This document shows, piece by piece, positions 25,795 through 35,537 of a DNA stretch of 64,000 nucleotides. The DNA comes from Prostheceraeus crozeri. Lineage: Eukaryota > Platyhelminthes > Polycladida > Euryleptidae. The notes under the pieces are model-generated. The model searched no databases and had not been told where the DNA came from. It was given only the letters and a program-made list of their open reading frames with translations. Each line of letters opens with the position of its first letter. Position 1 is the stretch's first letter. The position numbers were made by a program, and so were the translations under genes. Location: the NCBI GenBank assembly GCA_907163375.1, contig CAJQUW010014423.1, positions 299,897-363,896 on the forward strand. The letters are read 5' to 3'.

Positions 25795-28700
25795 ATGGGG
25801 AAAAGAAAAAGCAAGATTTGGAATCATTTTATTGCATCGAAAGTTGAAGGTCAACTACATGGAAAATGCAAATATTGTCAGTCTACATCTTATCGCAACA
25901 ATGCATCACGTATGGAGGGGCATCTCAAGAAATGCGGAGCGGTCCCTAATGCGATCAAGGAGTTATATTTTGGTCCTGCGCCACAGAAGAAATTCAAGAG
26001 TGATGATGCAAGTACCAGTGTGAATACTGTCGATGTTGATGACTCCCTTTCTGATTCTGGCTTCACAGTTCCAGAAGAACCACCTTCAAATTCAGTGGAC
26101 ACCACCCCAACAAGCTCTGTGAGTAATTTCAACCCAAATAGCTCGAGTACCTTACCGACGACTGGTGGTAATTCAAGCATAGTGAGCTATTTTGACGTCA
26201 TGTCGAAAACTGAAAATCAGCGAATCAATGAACTGTTCGCCAAAGCATTATATGCCACAGCTGCCCCATTTTCTATGGCTTCCAATCCTTTCTGGTCTGA
26301 ATTCTTTAAAGAATTGAGACCCAGCTGGAGACCACCCTCGGAATATCAACTCAGAGGACCATTGCTGGATTTGTGGGATATCAATGTGTCGAATGAAAAC
26401 GACAGGGCATTAAAGAATTGCGGAGCATCGGTGTTAATGACTGACGGGTGGTCATGTGTATCAGGCGACAGCCACATCCAATTTTTGGCAGCGACACCCA
26501 GTCCAATATTTCTAACATCGATCCATCCAAAAACTAATAGACACACTGCTGCTTTTATTTCATCCGAATGTAAGAAAGTCATAGAAACTATGATGCAGAA
26601 TTCTCCACCCATATCATGCTAGTAACATGGTACGTGCATGGCAATTATTGAAGGAAGATTATCCGACGTTACATATATATGGATGCGGAGCACATGCCAT
26701 CGAACTGCTCGCAACAGATTTTCTGAAAGTAGACAATATAGGAATAGCTAAATGTCAAATGCAAGAAATCAGCAAGTTCTTTCGTCAGCATCAAATTCCT
26801 CGAGCTGTCCTTAAGGAATGTCAATCTACGGGTATTCCAGTTACATGTCTCATCTCTGTACCAACACGATGGTCCAGCTGCTACGAGATGATGAAGCGCA
26901 ATCTTAGGTTCCAAAATCAATTGCGCATTGCCATTTCTGATCCACGATGTTGCCGTGAAGTACGGAGCCACCAGCATCTAAAGGACATGTGCTTCGATAC
27001 CGATTATCTCTGGCCTCTCGTCGAATTTTCTGCAAAACTTCTTGAGCCAATACGGAATGCGATAAAGGAAGTTGAAGGAAACTTAGTACGAGTTTCAGTT
27101 CTCCCCCGACTTTGGCGCTACATCGAACACTGTGTAGAAAATAGCTTGCGGGAGGCAAACTGCCCATTGACCAAAGACGAGGCAGATCTACTCAGAGCGG
27201 CTATTCGAGAAAGAAGAGAATTCTCAGTGCGATCAACTAAGATGGCAGCCAATCTTCTGGACCCAACATTCTGCGGGGATGATTTGGACGAAGTTGAACA
27301 TGCGCAGGCTATCAAGGAAATCGTTAAAATTGCTGAGATGCTCGGTGTAACTAACGATTTAGTCATGAAGGATTTTATTGCTTTCAAATCTCGAGATGGG
27401 CCAGTTTATAGTAATGAACTTTACTGGTCTATGATTGAAAATGAAACGGATCCACTACAATGGTGGAATACTTTTTGTGGCCACAGAGTGTTAGCGCCAG
27501 TCGTTAAACAACTTCTCAGTCTTCCAGCATCTGTGGCTTGTGTAGAGAGATCCAACAAAGAATATGGCATGCAAAAGACGAAAATAAGAAATCGCCTCAC
27601 AAATGATCGCTCTGCAAAACTTGCAAAAGTGAGTTACAATATCAAGGTGAGGCATTTTGCTAATAAACGTAAAGCTGATCAGAACCAACACCAGGCCCTG
27701 ACAGTTCCCGATCTTATTGAAGTCGGCACTGAACCAGCAATTGTGGGTGCTGACGATACAACAAATAAGGAAGATGATGAAGAGCAAGTTGTTGAATTTG
27801 ACCAACATGTCGGAAGCTGCAGTGAAGAGGATGACAATGACAATGTGGAAATGGTGGAAGAAACAATTGAAGTTGGTAATTGGGTCTGTGTAGAGTGTAT
27901 GATACAAAATCAACGCAGTCGCCGAGGAGTAGTACGGTTATATTACGGCTGCGTTCAATTTATTGAAGGTGACCAAATCACTGTTAAATTTCTAAAAAAG
28001 GTAAGAGACATGTAAATATATATAAGTATGATAGCCTAGATTTAACACACAGTACCTTAGCTTTATCTAGTAGCCTACAATCTGGACAAACTGGCATTAT
28101 GAATATCCTACTGGCCATATAAAATTGAATAATTATTATCGTAATTGATTTGCCTTTAAATGATTATAATAATTTGAAGGTAAATCAATTAATTTACTAT
28201 AATTTAATTTAAATTGGCTTACTTTGAATAGCTGTCTTTCATGAATGAACGTAGTAAACTCAGCTCATATTGTATCCGCATGTAGAATTAAGTACGTACA
28301 GACTTAGGAAAAATGACAGTGAATAAAATAGAAGATATTTTCAACAAACAATTTTTAGGTCTACGAGATTGTTTATTCACTAAATAATATGATCTAATAA
28401 TATAATAGATAGATAATGATAGATAATATAATAGATAAAGATAATATAGAAGATCATTAAAGATTGAATCCATTATCAAAGTTTGAACTATTAATTGAAT
28501 CCATCATTATGATTATGGATATGGATTATGATTATGGATGATATTGATCCATCATTAAAGTTTGAAGACATTATCATTAAAGATAATATAGATAAAGATA
28601 AATATATAGATAAATAATAATAGATAATATGATAAATAATATAATATAATATGATTTTAATGAAATGCTCACAAAAAGTATGTAGGCCTAATTATTATTC

Positions 28701-28950
28701 GTATAAATCCCAGAACATTTGTTAAATGTTCATATTATATCGTGTTCTTTGATATTTGTTTCACTTTCAGATTCTCGTGAGTAGCTATCAATTTCCGGAA
28801 GCGAAGGAAATCGACATAGTAAACCGTGCATTCTGCACACGCGTCAAAGAGCCGGAGCTGGCCTCTGGCTCTACCAGGAGGAGAACTATCTATGTATTCT
28901 GCGAGTTAGAGCGTGAATCCTTATTGAGAAAGGTAGCAAAAAATACATAA
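25795..28950 (+). pseudogene. hAT transposase with BED zinc finger, frameshifted; likely two coding exons
   Basis: The first frame (ATG 25795 to about 26615) begins with a BED-type finger (C..C near residues 27-30, H....C near 46-51) and reaches the catalytic aspartate region VLMTDGWS. One frameshift near 26613-26625 separates it from the rest (to 28015). That part contains the Y-GCGAHAIELL segment and the dimerisation block SVACVERSNKEYG. After an acidic linker comes a small domain beginning VGNWVCVECM. The frame runs into a donor (AAAAAG/GTAAGA at about 28001). An acceptor near 28770 (TTTCAG/ATTCTC) continues in phase to 28950 with a FP..KEID..V motif that fits the same domain. The frameshift makes this copy inactive unless it is a sequence error. 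Confidence 0.75.
28375..28660. repeat. AT-rich imperfect microsatellite in hAT intron
   Basis: Dense imperfect GATAATATA/GATAGATAA/GATTATGGAT repeats. They lie within the proposed intron of the transposase gene and are non-coding. Confidence 0.6.
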
Positions 28951-29517
28951 CCTCAAGCACAGTGAAAGACTTCGTATGGTATTGTTTTTCTTTATTGAAG
29001 ATTTGTAAGAGTATATAATTTTGTTATCCAACTTTGTCTGTGTTGTTAGCCTCCAATTGTTAGACTACTGATTTTTTTGTTTTAATCAAGAAATAGAGAT
29101 TTTTGTAATTAGGTGATGTTTTCAAGTATCGGTAGATTATTTAGGCTTATTCATGTCCAAATCAAAGTCAATATCATAGAATGCCTTGATATCCTTCTCC
29201 CTCATATAGGCCTAATATATTCTTCTCTATTTCTTGTCGAGTAAATTTCACGATATATCCGTGTTTGTTTAATACTCCTAGTTGTGTCTTCCCGTATTTG
29301 TTTAATTTAAATTAAGCCTAATTTACCAATCTCTTAAATAAAATTTGCGCATATGTTGCTGTACCATAATACTTGTTTCATTCAAAATGAGATACCGTAT
29401 CATTTACCTAATCAACACTATATTCAAATTTACTTAGATGGAATATTTTTCGTTGACAGGACATTTTTTTTTATTTTTCCATATTTTTCCGGTAATTTTT
29501 ATATCTATAATCATTGA

Positions 29518-30560
29518 TACGCATGACAATATCACAATGTTCATAGAAGATTCTCATGTTAGCTCCGTTGAGTGACCTGCCTAGATTTCTCATAGGCACT
29601 CACTTTAACACGGCAGACTCATCGAAACTTTGTCTCTGTATACATGTAATTTCAACTCTGCATCTCTGGCATGGCTACTTTCATATCTGAGTGGTCTATC
29701 TCAATGATTCATCTGGTCCCCTCATTGGTGCATCGTCTGGGTGCCATAAGGCTCCCTTCTAGACTTTCCTACCTATTTTCTCTATTTATCGCCTCCTTGA
29801 AAATTGATCTTCCAAACGCTAAGCATGTCAAATTTGCTGGTGACTTTACTCTGATTGAGGCAGGTAGCACATTTTCCGAACCCTGACACCCCATCGTCGA
29901 TAGAAAGTTGGACAACCGAAAACAATATGAGCCTCAATCATGCTAAGTGTAGACGAATGATTGTAAAATGCACCAAAAATTACTTTATTGCACCTTACCG
30001 TGGTATGCAGCTAGTATCGCACTAGACCATCTTGGGAGTGACTTTGAATGATACCAGGGATAACCATTTCGATCATGTTATTCTGACAGCCTCGCGCAGA
30101 CTACATACCATCAGACTCATCAAGCCGTTTGCTTCCAAACAGGAATTACTAGTAGTGTTTAAGGGATTGATCCAGATTCCGGAGACAATAGAGAGATTAA
30201 TCTTAGAGGGATCTGATCTGCATTGATGTACGACTCTCCGGTTTTTTTGCTAACACTCTGCATCTGTCAAAGGGAGGCTGGACAGACTGCGTAAACGTAT
30301 TCATCTTATTATATGTGATTTTTTGTGCTCTGCAGTTCCTAACTTAAATGAAATGCATAGATATCTTGCTGCACGCTTCTTCCATAATTGTAATCTCACA
30401 GGTCATCCATCCTCTGTATTCTCTCGTTCCGGTATTATTGCCGAGATCAGGGAAATATCAGGTGCCATTTTATTCAACTTTGAGAAGTCAACCTTGATTC
30501 TTTCACTGGATTTGTAGTATGTTGAACGGCTCAATATCATGTGACTTAGCACAGACCCTC
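29518..30560 (+). pseudogene. LINE reverse transcriptase, 3' half, after the hAT insertion
   Basis: The translation resumes the interrupted LINE. The FAGDFTLI box at about 29830 stands in the place of the FADD active site (one aspartate changed to glycine). GVTLNDTRDNHFDHV at about 30035 and a C-terminal region to about 30510 follow in several frames. It is a dead copy. The bases up to 30767 are probably its 3' end or the flank in which the Maverick inserted. Confidence 0.6.
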
Positions 30561-30767
30561 TTCTTTATAGCAAATTAAAATGCCCAATCCCATTTCCTGT
30601 GGCTTCATCTGTGTGTTTCCTCTTTCGTTGTTAGCAGCTTCATTGAATGTCAGCATCATTCCATCTAAATCGATATCTTGTTGTGACATTATCTTCTGCA
30701 TAATTTCGATTTACATTTCTTCAATCAATAACCGCCTATATAGGTATAACGCGCCCATTTTAATTGT

Positions 30768-30773
30768 AATGTC
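30768..30773. repeat. Maverick target site duplication, left copy
   Basis: AATGTC directly before the element; the same six bases follow its right end at 59586-59591. Six-base duplications are the rule for Maverick/Polinton insertion by a retrovirus-like integrase. Confidence 0.95.
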
Positions 30774-31379
30774 AGTAGTAAGCAAAACTCCACCACTGGA
30801 CCGCGCAAGATGGCCGCCGTCGCTGACGTCCCCCCTGTCCGTCGAGTCGGTCGTGGTGTGCCGCCGTGTTGCTTCGAGTCTGACGTCCCCCCCTCCTGTC
30901 CGGCCGTCGTATAGCGCGCGGTGATGTGCTGTCCAGGTTGGCGTGGTGTGCCGGCCAGGTTGGGAGGGTGGACTGTTGTAGCTCACCTGAAAAAATCCTA
31001 AGTGTCAGAGTGGCTTTGTATGGGGAAAATTTTCCAAAGTGTGTCATTTCGACCTGGGACCCTCACCAAAACATTTTTCATCAAATTTCACGGACCCCCC
31101 CCCCCCCGACAGCAATCTTCTAACTTTGGTTCTAGTGAACGGATTTTGTCTTACAACTACTCGTTTGAAAGAGGAGAAAAAACTGCTCGACACCATTTTT
31201 GCCGCGAGTCAATCGGACCAGCCGTTCAAAAGTTAGAGCTGTTACAAGATTTTAGGTCGGAGCTCACCTGAAAAAATCCTAAGTGTCAGAGTGACTTTGT
31301 ATGGGTAAAATTTTGAAACTTTTCCAAAGTGTGGCATTTCGACCTGGGACCGTCACCAAAGTTTGTTTCATCAAATTTC
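30774..31379 (+). repeat. Maverick left terminal inverted repeat
   Basis: About 606 bp that match the reverse complement of 58888-59585. It starts AGTAGTAAGC, carries a GC-rich part with CTGACGTCCCCCC motifs, then two copies of a module starting AGCTCACCTGAAAAAATCC (about 30980 and 31260). Similarity stops at CATCAAATTTC, 31369-31379. Confidence 0.9.
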
Positions 31380-31900
31380 ACTGACCCCCCCCTCGGGAGA
31401 GCTAGCTTCGATCTTGGCTTCCAGTGGACGGATTTTGTCGTGCAATAGCTCGTTTGAAAGCTAAGAGTGAGAAAAATTCACTGAAAGAATCGGCTTGTTC
31501 ATATCTGTCTTCGTTTAGATGTGAGGCGCCATTTAAGATTTTAGGAAACTGTCGAAAAACGACAGAGTTAGAATTTTGGACGTTTTGGGCTGTAGCGCCA
31601 AAACGAGGCATCGGATGGGAAAACGGAGGCCAGATTCGGATTCAGCGTGAAATTCTGCATCAGTATGGTGAATTTGAACGCAATCGGAGAGAAAAATTTT
31701 CGCTGACGTCCCCCCCCGGCACCGATCTTCCAACTTTGGTTCTAGAGATCGTAGAAAGTCGTGCAATAGCTCGTTTGAAAGCTAAGAGTGAGACAAATTC
31801 ACTGAAAGAAACGGCTTGTTCATATCTGTCTTCGTTTAGATGTGAGACGCCATTTAAGATTTTGGGAGATTGACGAAAAACGACAGAGTTAGAATTTCCC
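31380..31900 (+). repeat. Subterminal direct repeats next to the left TIR
   Basis: A stretch of about 140 bp (GTGCAATAGCTCGTTTGAAA ... GACAGAGTTAGAATT) occurs at about 31440-31577 and again at 31754-31895. Both are relatives of the TCGTTTGAAAG-containing module inside the TIR, so the left end is a graded tandem array. The 149-codon open frame across it is repeat sequence and I do not call it a gene. Confidence 0.8.
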
Positions 31901-31979
31901 AAGAAACAGCTCCAGCGGGCGAATGAAGGCTCGGATTGGTAAACGGAGGCCAGATTTGGAATTAGCTTGATGTTATTGT

Positions 31980-32028
31980 CCAATGAGGATCATCATCCAA
32001 TGAGAATCAAGCATTTCTATATAAATAG
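31980..32028 (+). promoter_or_regulatory. Promoter: two CCAAT boxes plus TATA box
   Basis: CCAAT at 31980-31984 and 31997-32001 (17 bp apart), then TATATAAATAG at 32018-32028. It stands about 105 bp before the ATG of the first gene, with a CT-repeat leader at 32091-32106. The same arrangement stands in front of the polymerase gene on the other strand (48333-48378). Confidence 0.8.
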
Positions 32029-32133
32029 CGAGCCTTCCACAGTGAGAATCATTCCATCGTTGAATCACACGAGTGACGGACGCACATTTTCTCTCTCTCT
32101 CTCTCTAGTTCCCTATTCTACTATCCAACTAAA

Positions 32134-32908
32134 ATGGTAAGTCGCTACTTTCCTCCCTCTCCTCCCTTGAACGTAAACTTAATACAATCTTTTTCATTTT
32201 CAGGCATCTACTCCATCTGCTGCACTAGTAGGACAAAATGGCGGTCAAACGTTACAAGGTTCGCTACGATCAGATCATCTACAACTGAGGCCAGTGGAAG
32301 AAACAACCAAGGTACATAATTCTACACCGCTACAGCGTAAATTTAAACAAGTCTTGCGTTATGACGATCATGGCGTAGTACTCCAAACGGGAATGCTCCG
32401 TTCCACGGATGTCAAGATAATGCACAATCAGTATGGGGACTACATACTTATCCCCGTGAGTCCGTACATTCGCCACCAACTTGATATTATTGAGGAGTAC
32501 GTGACATTAAATATGGACATTCCTACTCCTCTTGCTCAAGAGTGGAAGGCGAGAGATGACAAGGATACTCCCTATAGAAAGATTTGGGATGGTAATCAAA
32601 TTTGCCTACCGGTATCAAATTGGTGCACTTACTATAAGAAGGAGGGAGATCATTTAACACCCATCACATGCGACGAGCTCGGAGAAGGTACTTGGGATAT
32701 CCTTTTCAAAGTGAATGGGCTATATTATGGTCGTCATAAGGATAATAAAATAGCCTCTGTCTCCATGCATATGGAATCCATCCTATATATTCCAAAACCA
32801 CCCAACGTGGACGACATAATTGATCAAATCCTTAACAGCAGTGGTACGAAGCGCAAGTCGGACAAGAATGCTGCATCAAAACGCAAATCAAAGAAGGAGA
32901 ATTACTAG
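32134..32908 (+). CDS. First left-end gene, 235 aa, two exons; possibly ssDNA-binding (function unproven)
   Basis: Exon 1 is only the ATG (32134-32136). A 67-bp intron follows (32137-32203, GTAAGT...TTTTCAG) and exon 2 runs 32204-32908, open and in frame for 234 codons. I prefer this to the internal GTG at 32294, which has no promoter fit. The protein has a Ser/Ala-rich start, a middle with GDYILIPVSPYIRHQL, a strand-rich segment KVNGLYYGRHKDNKIA ending near SILYIP, and a basic tail KRKSDKN..SKRKSKK that could be a nuclear signal. The Y-G-K pattern recalls OB-fold ssDNA-binding proteins. That is my inference and could be wrong. As the first gene behind the left promoter it may be expressed early with the polymerase. 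Confidence 0.65.
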
Positions 32909-32942
32909 TCCTTTCCTAACTCTACCCTATGACAATTCGCTT

Positions 32943-33068
32943 ATGTGCTTTGAGTGTCGTAGACGTGGTCTTATTAGATACATTTTACTTCTTCGTTGCC
33001 ATCATATCATTTGTGTATTTTGTCGTGAAAGGCATCGATGTAATTCTTCATTTTGTAATATGTTATAG
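32943..33068 (+). CDS. Mini RING-type zinc-finger protein, 41 aa
   Basis: Too short for most gene finders. Cysteines and a histidine are spaced C2-x2-C5-x13-C19-x-H21-x2-C24-x2-C27-x5-C33-x4-C38. This is the C3HC4 RING order except for the last pair, which is usually x2. RING proteins are typically ubiquitin E3 ligases; the role here is inferred from the fold only. It lies 34 bp after the first gene on the same strand. The RING gene at 34152 uses the same C-x2-C-x13-C-x-H core spacing, so the two are probably related. It could also be a 3' remnant of a larger protein. Confidence 0.5.
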   Translation: MCFECRRRGLIRYILLLRCHHIICVFCRERHRCNSSFCNML

Positions 33069-33120
33069 AACGTTTCCTTAGATGTGTAAATTTCCGTTTT
33101 AGGCTTCTATCATCATTTTT

Positions 33121-33651
33121 ATGGATTGTGAGGGTGAACCTGTGCAGGAGCTCAGTGCTATTGCTATGAACAATTGGACATATCAGATTGTCAGTGTCTA
33201 TCATCAACATGCCAACTGCAATCCCAATGTTGATCAATGGGCGAGAAAACACATTCATGGACTTAATCTGAAATATTTGCAAGACCATGGCTTTTCTTGT
33301 GACAGTGCTCTTCTTATTGACTTTAAACGATGGTTAGCTGCTTTCAATGTTATACGCATCTTTTGTAATAATCCTGGTAAGGAGAGGAAAGTATTTCCCA
33401 ATCTAATCATTGATGATATTTTGCTCCCACCTTGGGATAGTAGAGTGAATCAACATTATCATGAAGTCACGAAACGTTTTAAGGATTTGTCTGTTCCTAA
33501 TTTGTCTGTTCGTTATAGTAGCTACGTTCATAACCAATGCTTCTTTCCTCCTTACCTCAGCACTGCCAAAGTCCTGTATGGTTATCATTGCTCGCTGTAT
33601 GATAGTTACCAGCTGCATCTATTTTATCTGTTTCAAACCATTGATTTATAA
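33121..33651 (+). CDS. Possible DEDD-type 3'-5' exonuclease-like protein, 176 aa
   Basis: It starts MDCEGEPVQELSAI, with an Asp-x-Glu pair at residues 2 and 4 in the place of the exonuclease I motif of DnaQ/RNase T-type enzymes. It continues with a strand, then RKHIHGLN (about 42-49) and SALLIDFKRW (about 62-71), which could supply another acidic ligand. The usual C-terminal H-x(4)-D motif is not obvious, so activity is uncertain. The start is the first ATG after the preceding gene. The neighbourhood (RING proteins, first left-end gene) suggests an early or accessory role. It may instead be a Maverick-specific family with no nuclease activity. Confidence 0.5.
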   Translation: MDCEGEPVQELSAIAMNNWTYQIVSVYHQHANCNPNVDQWARKHIHGLNLKYLQDHGFSCDSALLIDFKRWLAAFNVIRIFCNNPGKERKVFPNLIIDDILLPPWDSRVNQHYHEVTKRFKDLSVPNLSVRYSSYVHNQCFFPPYLSTAKVLYGYHCSLYDSYQLHLFYLFQTIDL

Positions 33652-33738
33652 TGCATGCTTGTTACCGTTATTCAATAAATGTTACTATGAGAAGAGTTGT
33701 TGTTTTCATGCAATAGATGGGTTAGATAAAGGGCGATC

Positions 33739-34149
33739 ATGTCTTTCTCAAACGACTGCGGAACATTACATTTTCATAGGCAAAGTTTAAAAGGAGCTGT
33801 TCAAGATTATGTGATAAATTTTCATAAAGATGAGACCGACATCGAAGCAGTGGTCGATGATGCTAGCACTCTATTTCTAGAGTTAATGAATACATTCTCT
33901 GATAGCATTGTCATGGCGCGATTAGTTGCGAAAATTAAGTTTAGTCATTTTGGAAAGGAAGAGGTGGAAAGTCGCTCTTTCCATTTTGCTTCTTATTCAA
34001 TGGAAGTGGTAGATCACCCCGAAGAATTTTTTAAAAGACATATGATAAAAATTGCTGAACGTCTTAACGCATTTAACCATCATGGTAGCAGTCTAGTGAT
34101 TGAAGCGATTTCAGATATTCACATTCAACTTTCCATAAAGAAAAATTAA
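33739..34149 (+). CDS. Hypothetical protein, 136 aa, Maverick-type
   Basis: An intact frame from ATG 33739. The C-terminal half alternates charged and hydrophobic residues, with FHFASYSMEVV, RHMIKIAERLNAF and HGSSLVIEAISDIHI (about 85-130). This general pattern recalls the domain that in many Mavericks stands before the DNA polymerase, which is my impression only and not tested. There is no signal peptide or membrane segment. It ends 2 bp before the next gene, consistent with a compact block. Function unknown. Confidence 0.55.
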   Translation: MSFSNDCGTLHFHRQSLKGAVQDYVINFHKDETDIEAVVDDASTLFLELMNTFSDSIVMARLVAKIKFSHFGKEEVESRSFHFASYSMEVVDHPEEFFKRHMIKIAERLNAFNHHGSSLVIEAISDIHIQLSIKKN

Positions 34150-34151
34150 AA

Positions 34152-34475
34152 ATGCAGTGGTACTTAATTGTAGCACAACTGGTTTTCGAGCTATGTCTGC
34201 TCACTCTCGAAGTATATTCCTTCTGTACATGCGTCTATTATTTAGAAAAGGCTAGCAAATTCATATCTTCAAAAAGACTTGCTATAGACATCAGTAACGG
34301 TGAAACTATGTGTTGTGATGTATGTAAGCGAAAGGATGGAAATGAAAAGCGCATCTTCAAGAGATGTAAGCACGCTTTTTGACAACGCTGTTTCATACGT
34401 AATTGCATTCAACTTTGCAAATGTAACCACTGTGATATTGCTCATTTCGAGTGTCACTTATGTCGCAATAGTTAG
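34152..34475 (+). pseudogene. Membrane-anchored RING-type protein interrupted by a TGA codon
   Basis: Residues 3-33 are strongly hydrophobic (WYLIVAQLVFELCLLTLEVY...), a likely membrane segment. A RING-like cluster follows: C-x2-C-x13-C-x-H-x2. At the fifth zinc position, where the mini RING at 32943 has cysteine, there is a TGA (34380-34382). After it, the same frame continues with more C-x2-C pairs to a TAG at 34473-34475. The TGA could be a recent nonsense mutation, a sequence error, or, less likely, a selenocysteine codon. If translation stops there, a 76-residue protein with half a RING is made. Confidence 0.5.
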
Positions 34476-34526
34476 TACCTATGCAAATGTGGTAAAGATA
34501 GGTTTTAGCAAAGACTAACACGGAAA

Positions 34527-34892
34527 ATGGCGAAATGTAAAATGGCGAAACGTAAAAGTCAAAAGTCTTCAAAGGTTTCTTCAGCCATTCAAGCTCACCG
34601 ACGAATGAAAGCAAATCAGCGATACAATGCTATACGACATGCCAACGATAAATTCATTCGTGAAATTATTTCTTATGTCAGAAAGTTGAGGACGAAGAAA
34701 TTAGCGCCAAAACAACGAAAGTTACTTAAACGATATGCCACAAAATTGCGTTTCATCTCCAATCCTAAAGTCACCCTTCAAAGAAAGAGGAAAACTCTAA
34801 CTCAAAAGGGCGTTTTCCTTTCAGCAATACTTCCAATGTTAGCTCCAGCCGTGAGCAACCTATTGGGTAATATCTTCGGCTCTAAGCGTTAA
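34527..34892 (+). CDS. Small basic virion-type protein, 121 aa
   Basis: Very rich in Lys and Arg through residue 90 (KCKMAKRKSQKSSK, KLRTKKLAPKQRKLLKRY), then a short hydrophobic end GVFLSAILPMLAPAVSNLLG before GSKR. This basic-then-hydrophobic layout resembles DNA-condensing or core proteins of adenovirus-like and Maverick elements. It lies directly upstream of the packaging ATPase, so a role in virion core or packaging is a reasonable inference. No catalytic motif is present. The ATG at 34527 is preferred; a second ATG lies six codons in. Confidence 0.6.
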   Translation: MAKCKMAKRKSQKSSKVSSAIQAHRRMKANQRYNAIRHANDKFIREIISYVRKLRTKKLAPKQRKLLKRYATKLRFISNPKVTLQRKRKTLTQKGVFLSAILPMLAPAVSNLLGNIFGSKR

Positions 34893-34923
34893 TTATGCAA
34901 ATGTTGAATCTCAAAGTAATAAA

Positions 34924-35532
34924 ATGGATTTCAGACTTCAATGTGATAAAGTTCTGACTGTATCAGGTCCATCTCATGCAGGTAAAACTGTTTTCACGCT
35001 GAATTTATTGGATAAAAGAAGGGAGTTGTTTAAGGAACCTATCAATCGAGTGATTTGGTGTTATGGTATTTATCAACCGTCGCTGTTTCAGGAATTGCAA
35101 AGTCGCAACTTTATTCGACATGAAGGAATTATTGCAGTGGATAAACTTCAGTCTAATGATGTTGTTGTATTGGATGATTTATTAAAAGAAAGTAAGAATT
35201 CAAAAGATGTTACAGATATGTTCACTCGTGCAGCACATCATAAAAGGTGCTTTATCATCTATATCACACAAAATTTGTTTCCTGATGGAAAAGAAGCTCG
35301 TACACGAAACCTGAATATACACTATTATGCTATTTTCAAGAATCCGCGAGATAAAAGTCAATTTGAAATTTTAGCGCGACAAGTTGCACCCAGAGGATCA
35401 AAAACCTTAATTAAAATTTTTCAAGCAGCTACTGAAAAACCATACGGTTACTTATTCATTGACTTTACGCAAGAGTGTCCGGAAGAATTTAGATTTCGAA
35501 GTGATATTTTGAAAACTCCCATGATTATCTAA
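34924..35532 (+). CDS. FtsK/HerA-type genome-packaging ATPase, 202 aa
   Basis: Walker A is GPSHAGKT at residues 15-22 and Walker B is VVVLDD at 80-85. Then come HHKRCFIIYITQN, fitting the sensor strand, and an ARTRNLNIHYYAIFKNPRD segment, typical of the A32-like packaging ATPases of Mavericks and related DNA viruses. The frame is intact, length is near the family norm, and the start is the ATG directly after an AATAAA-like run. In the family this enzyme pumps DNA into the capsid. It is followed after 5 bp by another plus-strand gene. Confidence 0.9.
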   Translation: MDFRLQCDKVLTVSGPSHAGKTVFTLNLLDKRRELFKEPINRVIWCYGIYQPSLFQELQSRNFIRHEGIIAVDKLQSNDVVVLDDLLKESKNSKDVTDMFTRAAHHKRCFIIYITQNLFPDGKEARTRNLNIHYYAIFKNPRDKSQFEILARQVAPRGSKTLIKIFQAATEKPYGYLFIDFTQECPEEFRFRSDILKTPMII

Positions 35533-35537
35533 AAACT

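Larger units (their letters stand above)
20824..29509 (+). mobile_element. hAT DNA transposon inserted in a LINE
   Basis: The ends are flanked by an 8-bp direct repeat ATCATTGA (20816-20823 and 29510-29517), the target duplication length of hAT elements. Imperfect terminal inverted repeats start TAAGGATATGAAA on the left and TATAGATATAAAA on the right (reverse complement). Subterminal ACCGGAAAAATAT motifs occur in both ends in inverted orientation. LINE homology joins across the insertion. It carries a BED-finger hAT transposase (25795-28950) and has itself been hit by another hAT element at 21882-25247. Confidence 0.75.

Noticed and set aside
26669-27387. Minus-strand frames across the hAT transposase
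   Set aside because: Complements of the transposase coding strand.
31424-31873. 149-codon open frame near the left TIR
   Set aside because: Made of two copies of a subterminal repeat module; no domain, and the antisense is open as well.
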